Positions 44,221-53,640 of a DNA stretch of 64,000 nt are shown one piece after another; position 1 is the stretch's first letter, and each line of letters starts with the position of its first letter. The translations under genes were made by a program, and so were the position numbers. Origin of the DNA: Chitinophaga flava (lineage in GTDB: Bacteria; Bacteroidota; Bacteroidia; Chitinophagales; Chitinophagaceae); NCBI RefSeq assembly GCF_003308995.1, contig NZ_QFFJ01000002.1:1-64000 (forward strand), in the 5' to 3' direction. Below the pieces are notes generated by a model. That model saw nothing but the letters and a program-made list of their open reading frames with translations, was not told the DNA's origin and did no database searches.

Positions 44221-44636
44221 AAGCGCAATAGATATATTATAGAAGTGCTACATGTAACCCCTTTAAAGCGCTTTTATAATTTTTTAAAAAATGTTATGAA
44301 CGGCGATGCCCGTCCGTAGCTTGTTTCCCGCTATTTTTTCTCCGTAAAACCAGAAAGCTGTCTAACAAAAAACGATTTAGTTGTTACTTTTCTATAGCTT
44401 TGCGCCCTTATAGTTAAAAAAAAGTTAAACGTAAAATCATTTTGCTTGTAAAGGCATTGCCTGTGTCCTGACTGAAGTAGACCGCACCAATACTTTGTAG
44501 CAAACCTTGTTCGTCCTTTGTAGCCCAGCCCTTGCTGGGCTTAGCTGTGGCGTATCATCACCTCAGTTTTCCGCGGCAATGGGCTGGATGATTGTTTCCC
44601 GGAAGTATTTACAATACATCTTAACAACTCCTATCT
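44221..44636. other. Intergenic leader region before the metalloprotease
   Basis: 416 bases with no gene. It contains a T-rich stretch after an AAAGCGCTTT palindrome at ~44264 (a weak possible terminator), the -7 element at 44395, and then a ~230-base leader with no open frame of note. No known riboswitch consensus recognised. Confidence 0.5.
44395..44402 (+). promoter_or_regulatory. -7 element of the metalloprotease/SusC/SusD operon
   Basis: TAGCTTTG fits TAnnTTTG. A TTTAG lies ~16 bases upstream as a weak -33 box. The leader to the ATG at 44637 would be ~225 bases. Confidence 0.55.
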
Positions 44637-47264
44637 ATGCACGCAAGTTACAGGAAACTGTTATGGTTACTCCCATGTGTAGCCCTTTCGGCACAATGTT
44701 TTACATCCACTGATGTAATAGCCCAATCAAAGAAGAAAGGCGGATGGCTTTTCGGGAAAAAGAAAACCCCTGTGGTAGTAGCTGATACGACCGCTAAAAA
44801 GAAACCCGATACCAAAGGACTGAAGCCTTATAAAGAAGTGATCCCGGCAGATGCTATCTCCAGTGAGGGCCTGTTTAAGGTACACCGTGTGAAAACAGAC
44901 TACTTCTTCGAAATCCCGCTGAACCTGCTCGGCCGGGAGTTGCTCGTAGTCAACAAACTCTCCAAAGTACCGGAACAACTCAATGAAGCCGGTGTCAATA
45001 AAGGAATGAATTATGCTAACATGGTCATCGCTTTTGAAAGAGATACCTTGTTGAATAAGATCTTCCTGCGTAAACACAACCCATTCCTCGAAGTACCTGC
45101 CGACAACGCCATCGCGCAGTCTGTAGCAGACAACTTCGCTGCCTCCCTGATAGACCAGTTTAAAATAGAAGCCTATAACAAAGACACCACTGCATTCGTG
45201 ATCAACGTGTCCAAACTGTTTGACGGCTCCAACAGCAGCATCAACAACGTCTTTGAATCACTCGGCCTGCCAGGCTCTCCGATTAAAGACCTGTCCCGCA
45301 TCCGTGGTATCAAACCCTTCCAGGACAATGTGGTGGCCAAGTCTGAGCTGACATCCAAAATCACCGGTGTGGAAGTATCTATTGAAACCACTACCAATCT
45401 GGTACTGCTCAGCGATCAGCCAATGAAAGCCCGCTTCGCCGACAGAAGGGTAGGGCTCTTTACTACGCCCAGATGGTATTTCAGCGATGCTCAGCACAAA
45501 CTGGAGCAGAGAGAGCTGATCACCCGCTGGCGTCTGGAACCCAAGCCGGAAGATATGCAGCGTTATAAGAACGGTGAACTGGTAGAACCTAAGAAACCGA
45601 TCGTATATTATATCGATGCCAGCACCCCTGCACAGTGGCGTTCTTATATCAAAGCCGGTATTGAAGACTGGCAGAAAGCCTTTGAGGCAGCCGGTTTCAA
45701 AAACGCGATCATCGCTAAAGACGCACCTGTCAACGATCCCGATTTTGATGCAGACGATGCCCGTTATTCTGTAGTGACCTACGCCGCCTCCGCCAAAGCC
45801 AACGCTATGGGGCCTTCTGTGATAGATCCCCGCAGCGGTGAGATACTGGAAGCAGATATCATCTGGTGGCATAACGTGATGAGCACCCTGCACTCCTGGG
45901 TACGTATCCAGACAGGTGCCATCGATCCCCGTGCCCGTGGCAACCACTTCAGCGATTCCCTGATGGGACACGCTATCCGTTTTGTATCTAGCCACGAAGT
46001 AGGCCATACGCTCGGTCTTCAGCATAATATGGGCAGCAGCTTCGCCTTCGATGTAGACTCACTGCGCTCTCCGGAGTTCACCTCCCGTATGGGTGGTACC
46101 GCGCCTTCCATCATGGACTACGCCCGTTTTAACTACGTGGCACAGCCGGGAGATAACGTAACCCAGATCACACCTGCCATTGGCGTATACGATAAATTCG
46201 CAATCGGATGGGCTTACCGCTATACCGGTAAAAATCCGCATGATGAGCTGGCTGAACTGAACCAACAGTTAAGGGCACACGAAAATGATCCGCTCTATGC
46301 TTTTGGTGAACAACAGGATATCAGAGATGCTATCGATCCCCGCAGCCAGATAGAAGACCTGGGCAACGATGCTGTGAAAGCCAGCCATTATGGCTTGCAG
46401 AACCTGAAACGCATCGTTCCGCAGATTCTCAGCTGGACCCGTGAAGAAGGTAGTTCTTATGACGAAGCTGGTAAAATGCTCAACAGCGCCATCGGCCAGT
46501 GGAATCAATACGGTTATCACGTAATGGCCAGCGTAGGTGGTGTTTATGTTACCCCTACTGTATATGGTCAGAAACAGAACAGCTACGTACATGTGCCTAA
46601 AAAGAAACAACAGGATGCGGTAAAATACCTGTTGGAAGAAGTGTTTAACACACCAGCCTGGCTCTTTAAAAATGAAATCTATGCCAAAAGTTATCCTATC
46701 AAGGAGAGCCCGATTGGTAATATAGAATACGGTGCACTCGTATATGCCAAAGGCTTACAATCCTTTTTCTATTACGACCTGCTCCGCGATGAGCGCCTGT
46801 CCCGCATGATGGAAAATGAAGCAGCCAACGGCCGCGATGCCTATACGGTTTCTGACCTGCTGTCTGATCTGCACAACGGCATCTTCGCCAAAACCATCAA
46901 AGGCCAGACCCTGGACATCTTTGAACGTAACAGCCAGAAAGGTTTTGTAGATGCACTGATTGTTAGCATCGACAAATCCGTTGCCCGCCCTGACGCTAAA
47001 AAATTCCAGGACGATTTTGCTTTTAACGGTGCCGACGGATTCTGTTCTTTCTCTCTGCAGCCGCAAAAAGAGGCTGAACGTGCTTCCCGTAACCTGAACT
47101 ATTTCTCCATTCATCGTGTATCTGACGCCGTTAGTGCCAAACGTGGAGAAATGACAAGACTGATACAGTTACTGAACAGCCGTAAAAATGGTGGAGACAG
47201 GGCCACTGCTGATCATTACAATGACCTGATCATTCGTATGCAGCAGGCGCTGAACAACAAATAA
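44637..47264 (+). CDS. Secreted zinc-dependent metalloprotease (paralogue of 2652-5201)
   Basis: An 875-aa peptidase. The signal peptide starts MHASYRKLLWLLPCVALSAQ with cleavage near VIAQ. A Lys-rich linker (SKKKGGWLFGKKK) precedes the mature domain. The zincin core carries SSHEVGHTLGLQHNMGSS (HExxHxxGxxH) near residue 452 and the Met-turn SIMDYARFNYVAQPGD. Blocks such as LITRWRLEPKPEDM and ELVEPKKPIVYYID are shared with the first copy. It opens an operon with SusC and SusD, 42 bases before the receptor. That makes peptide or protein digestion coupled to import the likely role. Confidence 0.93.
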   Translation: MHASYRKLLWLLPCVALSAQCFTSTDVIAQSKKKGGWLFGKKKTPVVVADTTAKKKPDTKGLKPYKEVIPADAISSEGLFKVHRVKTDYFFEIPLNLLGRELLVVNKLSKVPEQLNEAGVNKGMNYANMVIAFERDTLLNKIFLRKHNPFLEVPADNAIAQSVADNFAASLIDQFKIEAYNKDTTAFVINVSKLFDGSNSSINNVFESLGLPGSPIKDLSRIRGIKPFQDNVVAKSELTSKITGVEVSIETTTNLVLLSDQPMKARFADRRVGLFTTPRWYFSDAQHKLEQRELITRWRLEPKPEDMQRYKNGELVEPKKPIVYYIDASTPAQWRSYIKAGIEDWQKAFEAAGFKNAIIAKDAPVNDPDFDADDARYSVVTYAASAKANAMGPSVIDPRSGEILEADIIWWHNVMSTLHSWVRIQTGAIDPRARGNHFSDSLMGHAIRFVSSHEVGHTLGLQHNMGSSFAFDVDSLRSPEFTSRMGGTAPSIMDYARFNYVAQPGDNVTQITPAIGVYDKFAIGWAYRYTGKNPHDELAELNQQLRAHENDPLYAFGEQQDIRDAIDPRSQIEDLGNDAVKASHYGLQNLKRIVPQILSWTREEGSSYDEAGKMLNSAIGQWNQYGYHVMASVGGVYVTPTVYGQKQNSYVHVPKKKQQDAVKYLLEEVFNTPAWLFKNEIYAKSYPIKESPIGNIEYGALVYAKGLQSFFYYDLLRDERLSRMMENEAANGRDAYTVSDLLSDLHNGIFAKTIKGQTLDIFERNSQKGFVDALIVSIDKSVARPDAKKFQDDFAFNGADGFCSFSLQPQKEAERASRNLNYFSIHRVSDAVSAKRGEMTRLIQLLNSRKNGGDRATADHYNDLIIRMQQALNNK

Positions 47265-47306
47265 AATCAATCAATCAAACCAATAAATCTGTACATCAGT
47301 CAACAA

Positions 47307-50300
47307 ATGAAAAAAAGTCAATTGTGGATGAAGATATGCTGCCTGCTGCTGGTTGTCAGCCTTTCTCCCTGGTGGGCCCAGGCACAAACCAGCCCGCGCA
47401 TCATTAAGGGGAAAGTAGTGGACGCCACTTCCGGTGAAGCATTACCAGGCGTGTCTGTATACGCCAGCAATAAAACCATCGGTACTACTACTGGTTCGGA
47501 AAACATTATCGAAAATATCAGCATCGGCGCTATCACCGATGAAAAGGGCGATTTCTCCCTGAAACTGCCGGATTCACTTTCCGTAAAACAGCTGACCATT
47601 GGTTTCATGGGTTATGAAACCAAACTGCTGGCACTCACTGCCAGCAACCATTACAAGGTGGCGCTGTCATCCGCCGGCAAAAACCTGAACGAATTTGTGT
47701 TCACCGGTTATCAGACTATCAAAAAGAATAAGTCTACCGGCGCTATCGATAAGATCAGCATGGACAAAATAGAGGTAGCAGGCGTAATGAGCGTAGAGCA
47801 GATGCTGCAGGGACAGCTGTCCGGCGTGGCAATCACTCCGCAGTCCGGTGCTCCCGGCCAGGCCGCCAAGATCCGTATCCGTGGTACATCTTCTCTGCAA
47901 GGTACGCAGGACCCGCTGTGGGTAATTGACGGGCTGCCCATTGAAGGTACCAATCTGCCTACCGCAGACGATGCCAAATCCATCGATCAGCTGTACACTT
48001 CTTCTATCGCGGGTTACAGCCCCTCCGATATCGAAAGCATCACTGTGCTGAAAGATGCTGCCGCTACCGCTATCTATGGTGCGCGTGCTGCCAACGGTGT
48101 GATTGTCATCACCACCAAATCCGGTAAAAAAAATGAGCGGATATCTGTAAACTACCGCAATAACTTCACCTTTACACAGAAGCCGGACCTGGGCCGTCTT
48201 AACCTGATGAACAGCGACCAGAAAGTAAACCTGGAACTGGACCTGTTTACTTCTGATTTTTCTTTCGGTGCCAACAATGGTGAAGTATCCCGTATTCTCC
48301 GTAAGTATAATGTTACTGCGGATGATCTTTCCACCAAAGGGTTGGATGGCATCAATGCTGCAGCCCGCAATGAAATCAATGCTCTCAGAGGTATTCATAC
48401 CAACTGGAACGATCTTATTTATCGCAACGCCTTTACCCAGGAGCACACGATAAGTGTTTCCGGTGGCGGCGATAGATCTGCTTATTACTTCAGCGGCGGT
48501 TATTATGACGAAAAAGGTGCAGCCATCGGTACCGGCGCCAATCGTTATAACATCACCCTGAAAACAGACTACGACCTGACAGACAAACTGAAGTTCTCTG
48601 CCGGCATCTTTGCCAATCAGCGTAACCAGAACTCCTTCTATAGCAACCGCGCCGGTAATACCAACCCGGTACAGTATTCCCGTCTGGCCAACCCGTATAC
48701 GCCTGTATACGACGACAAAGGCAACTATGTGTACGACAGAAACATTGGCGGAGATAAGAATATCGTGGACTTCAACCTGCTGGAAGAACGTAAAAATACC
48801 AGCAATACCCTCAAAGCCCAGTCTGTAAATACCAACTTCAAACTGGACTATGAAGTGATCCCCCGCCTGCACATCAGCTCACAGCTGGGTATTCAGTCTG
48901 AGATCACTACCGGCGAACAGATCGCCCTCGGAAACACTTACCTGATGAGATTGTTGTCTGATCAGAACATGCGTTTTGATCCGGCTACCGGCACACAAAG
49001 AACCATTATCCCTAAAGGCGGTATGATTAACAACAATAACCGCAATATGCAGCAGTATACGCTGAAAACAATGGCGGAATACAGTTTTAATCTGCATAAA
49101 TACCATGAGTTTAATTTCATGGTGGGTAATGAGGTGAGAAGAGTGAAGGATAAATATAACGCTACCACCGGCTATGGCTTTGATCCTAAAACACTGACCA
49201 GCATTCCGATCAAATTCCAGAATGATAACGATATCAAAGATCTGTATGGTAACAAAAACACCTATGCGGAAAATGCATTCGTATCTTTCTTCGGTACCGG
49301 TAGTTATACTTACCACAACCGCTATACTTTAGGTGGTAGCATCCGTTTTGATGGATCCGACCTGTTTGGTGTAGATCCCAAATACAAATACCTGCCTTTA
49401 TGGTCTGTGAGCGGATTATGGCGTGTGATGGAAGAACCTTTCATGCAGAACGTACGTTTCATTAATACGCTGAATGTGCGTGCCTCTTATGGTTTACAGG
49501 GTAACGTGGATAAAAACACTTCTCCTTTCGTAATGGGTACTTACTACAACGCACCTATTTTACCAGGAGACCCGCTCCAGGTAATCACGGTGACATCTCC
49601 GCCCAATGCCAAGCTGAGATGGGAAAAAACCATCAACAAAAACATCGGTATCGATATCAGCATCCTGAAAAGCAGAGTAAACATCACTGCTGATTATTAT
49701 GACCGTCATGGTAAAGACCTGATCAACGTATATGCCTTGCCGTTGGAAACCGGTTTCCAGAATATGGCGGTCAACTGGGCAGAAATGCGTAACAGTGGTG
49801 TGGAGCTGAGCATCAGCACCCGCAACATCATCCGCAAGGATTTCCGCTGGTCAACAGACTTTAACTTCTCCTACAATAAAAACAAAGTACTGCGCGAAAC
49901 CCTGCAGGACAATTCGTACTTCCCTTCCAGAGAAGGCAATCCTACCGGAACCATCTGGGGTATTGATTATGCCGGTCTGAATGAGCATGGTATGATCATG
50001 GTGAACCATGATGGTAAAACCCAGACATTGTCTGACTTGCTGCAACTGAAAGATGATTTTGCCGGAGATCCTGACCTGGGCGGTTTATTCCCGTACTCCG
50101 AGCTGACCAACGATCAGCAGCGTGCACTGTTCCGCAACATGGGCTCTATCGATCCGCTTTATACTGGTGGTCTGAACAACAACTTCTCCTACAAAAGGTT
50201 TGACCTGTCTATAGGCCTGTTGTTCAACCTGGGTCAGAAAGCGAAAATACAGCCTCCATACAATCCGTTCTTCTATGACCGTGCTACCAATGTGTCTTCC

Positions 50301-50678
50301 GCTATTCTGGACCGCTGGACACCATCCAACCCTAACGGCCAGTACCCCGGACTGTTTGGTGACGGACCACAGACCAGCGAAGAAATGAGGTTGCTCGGAC
50401 ATTGGCTGCAGGACAAATACTACCAGTATACAGCACTGGGATTATGGGTAAAGGATGCGGGTTATGTGCGTGTACGTAACATCACGCTGGGCTACCGTCT
50501 GCCGGAAAATATCTGCGACCGTATCCGTCTGAAAGGACTGAAGGTGACTGCTGAAGCCCGCAACCCATTTGTGTTCTCCCGTAACTACGATGGCTATATG
50601 GACCCGGAAACCATGGGCAACATCTATGCACAGCCTATTCCTAAAACATATACCATCGGCCTGAATGCCACTTTCTAA
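47307..50678 (+). CDS. SusC/RagA-family TonB-linked outer-membrane receptor
   Basis: A 1123-aa receptor. The signal peptide is MKKSQLWMKICCLLLVVSLS with cleavage near AQAQ. A carboxypeptidase-regulatory-like domain (IIKGKVVDATSGEALPGVSV) contains an extra ~15-residue segment (TTTGSENIIENISIG). Then come the SusC signature region (NEFVFTGYQTIKKNKSTGAI), the plug with AKIRIRGTSSLQGTQDPLWV and VIVITTKSGKK, and the barrel. No STN domain. Partner SusD begins 12 bases downstream. Linked to the metalloprotease, so peptides are a plausible cargo. Confidence 0.95.
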   Translation: MKKSQLWMKICCLLLVVSLSPWWAQAQTSPRIIKGKVVDATSGEALPGVSVYASNKTIGTTTGSENIIENISIGAITDEKGDFSLKLPDSLSVKQLTIGFMGYETKLLALTASNHYKVALSSAGKNLNEFVFTGYQTIKKNKSTGAIDKISMDKIEVAGVMSVEQMLQGQLSGVAITPQSGAPGQAAKIRIRGTSSLQGTQDPLWVIDGLPIEGTNLPTADDAKSIDQLYTSSIAGYSPSDIESITVLKDAAATAIYGARAANGVIVITTKSGKKNERISVNYRNNFTFTQKPDLGRLNLMNSDQKVNLELDLFTSDFSFGANNGEVSRILRKYNVTADDLSTKGLDGINAAARNEINALRGIHTNWNDLIYRNAFTQEHTISVSGGGDRSAYYFSGGYYDEKGAAIGTGANRYNITLKTDYDLTDKLKFSAGIFANQRNQNSFYSNRAGNTNPVQYSRLANPYTPVYDDKGNYVYDRNIGGDKNIVDFNLLEERKNTSNTLKAQSVNTNFKLDYEVIPRLHISSQLGIQSEITTGEQIALGNTYLMRLLSDQNMRFDPATGTQRTIIPKGGMINNNNRNMQQYTLKTMAEYSFNLHKYHEFNFMVGNEVRRVKDKYNATTGYGFDPKTLTSIPIKFQNDNDIKDLYGNKNTYAENAFVSFFGTGSYTYHNRYTLGGSIRFDGSDLFGVDPKYKYLPLWSVSGLWRVMEEPFMQNVRFINTLNVRASYGLQGNVDKNTSPFVMGTYYNAPILPGDPLQVITVTSPPNAKLRWEKTINKNIGIDISILKSRVNITADYYDRHGKDLINVYALPLETGFQNMAVNWAEMRNSGVELSISTRNIIRKDFRWSTDFNFSYNKNKVLRETLQDNSYFPSREGNPTGTIWGIDYAGLNEHGMIMVNHDGKTQTLSDLLQLKDDFAGDPDLGGLFPYSELTNDQQRALFRNMGSIDPLYTGGLNNNFSYKRFDLSIGLLFNLGQKAKIQPPYNPFFYDRATNVSSAILDRWTPSNPNGQYPGLFGDGPQTSEEMRLLGHWLQDKYYQYTALGLWVKDAGYVRVRNITLGYRLPENICDRIRLKGLKVTAEARNPFVFSRNYDGYMDPETMGNIYAQPIPKTYTIGLNATF

Positions 50679-50690
50679 AAATTGTGATCA

Positions 50691-52028
50691 ATGCGTAAAG
50701 TAATATATACCGCCGGACTGTTGGCTGCGCTGACTGCCTTCTCTTCCTGCAAAAAATACCTGGACATTGTGCCGGTAGGGAAAGTGATCCCTACCACGGT
50801 AGAAGACTTCCGTAAAGAGCTGGATGCCGCCTACGTCATCGCCAGCGGCTTCGATAGAGGGTTGTCCTCTTACCGCGGCGATGAAATAAAAATCAATGAA
50901 ACCCGTAGCGGTGATGTAAACCAGCTCCAGCCTAATTATTTCTGGGATGAGAACAATGGTACCAATATCGCCACCTATGACTGGAGAGGCAAGTATCAGC
51001 AGATATTTTATGCCAACCATATCATTGAAGCTGCACCTGGTGCCCTGGAAGGCACACAGGAGCAGAAAAACCAATTGATAGGAGAAGCTTACCTGCTGCG
51101 TGCACACACGCACTTTACCCTGGTAAATCTCTATGGTAAGCCTTACAATGAAGCTACCGCAGCTTCTGATAAGGCAGTACCGGTAATTACCAAAGTAGAC
51201 CTGGAAAAAACCAGTCCCCGTAACACGGTAAAAGAAGCATACAATCAGATAAATGCCGACCTGGAAGCAGGTCTGGCGCTGGTAAATGTAGACCAGTATG
51301 AAACAGCTACCTCATTCAGGTTTACTAAACTGTCGGGTCTGGCCCTGTCAGCAAGAGTGTACCTGTATACTCACCAGTGGAACAAAGCCCTGGATGCGGC
51401 AAAAGCTGTGCTGGATAAAAAGTCTGCCCTGGTGGATTTTAACAAGACCAACACCCAGCCTACTCTCTACAATTCTGTAGAAACTCTTCAGGCTTTTGAA
51501 CAGCCCTATAACTCTGTTTCTGCGGGAACTGCTCTGGTATCAGATAAATTGTTTGCTTCGTACAATACAACCGGTGATCTGCGCCTGAAAATATTCTACG
51601 GTAAAGACAGCAAAAACAATAATACCGTTCTCAAGACAGCTAACAGCAACAGCTACCGCCAGTCTTTCCGCGTAGCTGAAATGTACCTGATAGCAGCAGA
51701 AGCAGCGGCACAGCTGAACCAGCCCGAACAGGCCCGTAACTACCTGAACCAGCTGAAACAATACCGCCTCACACCTGATTTTTACCAGGCAGAAGTAACC
51801 AGGCTGGCATCCCTCAGCGGTAATGCCCTCCTGCAGGAGATCTACGATGAAAGATTCCGTGAGCTCTCTTTTGAAGGCCACCGCTGGTTTGACCTGAGAA
51901 GAACTACCCAGCCACAGATTGTGCATACTATAAAAAGTAAAACAGTCACTTTGCAGGCTGGCGATCCAAGATATACTATCCGGATACCAACAGATGCTGT
52001 AGCCAACAATCCGCTGCTGGCGGAATAA
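50691..52028 (+). CDS. SusD/RagB-family nutrient-binding lipoprotein
   Basis: A 445-aa surface lipoprotein with signal MRKVIYTAGLLAALTAFSSC (lipobox FSSC, Cys20) and the classic start KKYLDIVPVGKVIPTTVEDF. TPR-like helices include LIGEAYLLRAHTHFTLVNLY and GKPYN. The C-terminus has the strongly conserved LLQEIYDERFRELSFEGHRW and FDLRRTTQP. It closes the metalloprotease-SusC-SusD operon; a terminator follows. Confidence 0.95.
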   Translation: MRKVIYTAGLLAALTAFSSCKKYLDIVPVGKVIPTTVEDFRKELDAAYVIASGFDRGLSSYRGDEIKINETRSGDVNQLQPNYFWDENNGTNIATYDWRGKYQQIFYANHIIEAAPGALEGTQEQKNQLIGEAYLLRAHTHFTLVNLYGKPYNEATAASDKAVPVITKVDLEKTSPRNTVKEAYNQINADLEAGLALVNVDQYETATSFRFTKLSGLALSARVYLYTHQWNKALDAAKAVLDKKSALVDFNKTNTQPTLYNSVETLQAFEQPYNSVSAGTALVSDKLFASYNTTGDLRLKIFYGKDSKNNNTVLKTANSNSYRQSFRVAEMYLIAAEAAAQLNQPEQARNYLNQLKQYRLTPDFYQAEVTRLASLSGNALLQEIYDERFRELSFEGHRWFDLRRTTQPQIVHTIKSKTVTLQAGDPRYTIRIPTDAVANNPLLAE

Positions 52029-52053
52029 CGGTAAAGCATATCTGTAAATAATG

Positions 52054-52083
52054 ACAGCCTTCGGTAATGTACCGGAGGCTGTT
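52054..52083 (+). terminator. Terminator of the metalloprotease/SusC/SusD operon
   Basis: ACAGCCTTCGGTA and TACCGGAGGCTGT pair with one G-T across a 3-4-base loop, followed by TGTATTTT. Confidence 0.88.
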
Positions 52084-52093
52084 GTATTTTGGG

Positions 52094-52101
52094 TATATTT
52101 G
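52094..52101 (+). promoter_or_regulatory. -7 element of the AraC gene at 52110
   Basis: TATATTTG, a perfect TAnnTTTG, ending 8 bases before the ATG. The transcript would start at or within a few bases of the start codon. Confidence 0.55.
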
Positions 52102-52109
52102 TTTTACTT

Positions 52110-52976
52110 ATGTTATTCCGTTTTCCTCCAATAGACGCACCTGTTGCGGATTCTACTTATCTAACCTTCCATGGTGAAACCTTTGCCAAACTGAAACAGG
52201 AATCCCAGGCAGGTAAACGTACAGTCTTCCTGACCGAGCATACCCTCATTTTTGTGACCAAAGGGATCAAATTGTTGCATCTGCCCGGAGAGACAATAGA
52301 AGCAGGCCCGGAAACAGTAGTACTGCTGAAGAAAGGAATCTATGTGATGGCAGAATACATAGAGCAGGGATTGAATTTTGAAGCAATGATGTTGTTCTTG
52401 CCGGTAAAGCTGTTAAAGGCTGTTTCCACAGAGCCATTTTTTAACAGCCGGAAAGTAACAGCAGCACCGCCCTGCGTGATCTTCCCCGGCGGAGAACTGG
52501 TGCAGGCATTCAAAGAGCAGCTGCGGATGTATTTCAACAAACCTTTATTACATACAGATCAGCTGCTGTCGCTGAAACAGCGGGAGATCCTGTTGTTGCT
52601 CATGAACTCCGGCCATCAGCGGGATGTGTGCGATTTTATTACCGGTGCACTCAGCACCGATCCGGAAGATCTGGATTATATTGTCCGTACCTACCTGTTG
52701 CAGCCCGTGACCATAGAAGACCTGGCCGATCTTACGAACCGTAGCCTGGCAACCTTCAAACGGGACTTTCAGCGTATATACCAGATGCCTCCCCGGCAAT
52801 GGATCAATGAACAACGACTGGCACATGCCCGGCTGCTAATAGACAATACACAGCAACAGGTCTCGGAAATTGCCTGGCAATGCGGTTATGACAATATTTC
52901 CTACTTCATCCGCATCTTCAAAAAGAAGTACGGCAGCACCCCGCAGGCACTGCGAGCCGAAACGACTATCAATTGA
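52110..52976 (+). CDS. AraC-family transcriptional regulator
   Basis: A 288-aa regulator from the ATG at 52110 (a TTG 21 bases upstream lies inside the promoter). The N-terminal half is a sensing cupin-like domain (TVFLTEHTLIFVTKGIKLLH). The C-terminal DNA-binding domain, ~185-280, includes TIEDLADLTNRSLATFKRDF and the second unit VSEIAWQCGYDNISYFIRIF followed by KKKYGSTPQALR. It may control the short-chain dehydrogenase gene just downstream, which is a common pairing. It lies in the same direction, with 61 bases between. Confidence 0.9.
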   Translation: MLFRFPPIDAPVADSTYLTFHGETFAKLKQESQAGKRTVFLTEHTLIFVTKGIKLLHLPGETIEAGPETVVLLKKGIYVMAEYIEQGLNFEAMMLFLPVKLLKAVSTEPFFNSRKVTAAPPCVIFPGGELVQAFKEQLRMYFNKPLLHTDQLLSLKQREILLLLMNSGHQRDVCDFITGALSTDPEDLDYIVRTYLLQPVTIEDLADLTNRSLATFKRDFQRIYQMPPRQWINEQRLAHARLLIDNTQQQVSEIAWQCGYDNISYFIRIFKKKYGSTPQALRAETTIN

Positions 52977-53010
52977 GCTATCCGGACTATCCTGCCCCTG
53001 ATGCACTGCC

Positions 53011-53018
53011 TAATTTTG
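53011..53018 (+). promoter_or_regulatory. -7 element of the SDR gene
   Basis: TAATTTTG, 19 bases before the ATG at 53038. No good -33 box, which fits control by an activator such as the upstream AraC protein. Confidence 0.55.
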
Positions 53019-53037
53019 TGTTATAAAATCAGATAAC

Positions 53038-53640
53038 ATGAAAATTATACTTATTGGTGGTCAGGGTACCATCGGCAAAAGAGTAGCAGCAGCATTGGCA
53101 CCCAGGCATGAACTGATTATTGCCGGCCGCAACAGCGGTGATATACAGGTAGATATCGCCTCCGAAACATCCATCGAAAATATGTTCAGCCAGCTGAAAA
53201 CAGTAGACGCCTGCATCTGCACCGCCGGAACCGGCTATTACGGCGACTTTCAGACGATGCGGCAGCAGCATATGCTCGCCGGTATAACAGGAAAACTTAT
53301 GGGACAGGTCAATCTCGTGCTGATCGGGAAACAATATCTTTCTGAAGGAGGCTCTTTTACATTGACCTCCGGTATCGCTGCAGAACATCCCGCCAAAAAC
53401 GGCACTACCGTAGCCATGATCAATGGTGCCGTGAATAGCTTTGTTCTGGGCGCTGCCCAGGAACTGAAAAGAGATCAGCGTATCAATGTTGTCAGCCCCG
53501 GACTGGTGGAAGATAGCAAAGACCGCTACGGCGCTATGTTCCCTGGGTACAACCTGGTGCCTATGGACAAGCTGGTTAATGCTTATTTATTGAGTGTGGA
53601 AGGGGCGGTAAATGGGAAGATAATTAAGGTTTATTCATGA
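53038..53640 (+). CDS. Atypical short-chain dehydrogenase/reductase
   Basis: A 200-aa Rossmann-fold protein, shorter than typical SDRs (~250). The cofactor loop MKIILIGGQGTIGKRVAAAL fits GxxGxxG, and AGRNSGDIQVDIA is the adenine-specificity region. CTAGTGYYGDF corresponds to the NAG strand. The usual catalytic YxxxK is absent: the aligned stretch reads TTVAMINGAVNSFVLGAAQE, so Tyr and Lys are missing. This matches a small subgroup of SDRs that may bind cofactor without the standard proton relay. Upstream AraC regulator probably controls it. It overlaps the convergent metallophosphoesterase by 10 bases. Confidence 0.87.
   Translation: MKIILIGGQGTIGKRVAAALAPRHELIIAGRNSGDIQVDIASETSIENMFSQLKTVDACICTAGTGYYGDFQTMRQQHMLAGITGKLMGQVNLVLIGKQYLSEGGSFTLTSGIAAEHPAKNGTTVAMINGAVNSFVLGAAQELKRDQRINVVSPGLVEDSKDRYGAMFPGYNLVPMDKLVNAYLLSVEGAVNGKIIKVYS

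Noticed and set aside
47667..48872. 401-aa minus-strand frame inside the SusC gene
   Set aside because: Antisense to a clear SusC family gene; composition and lack of domain sense mark it as a shadow. Similarly 22272-23306.
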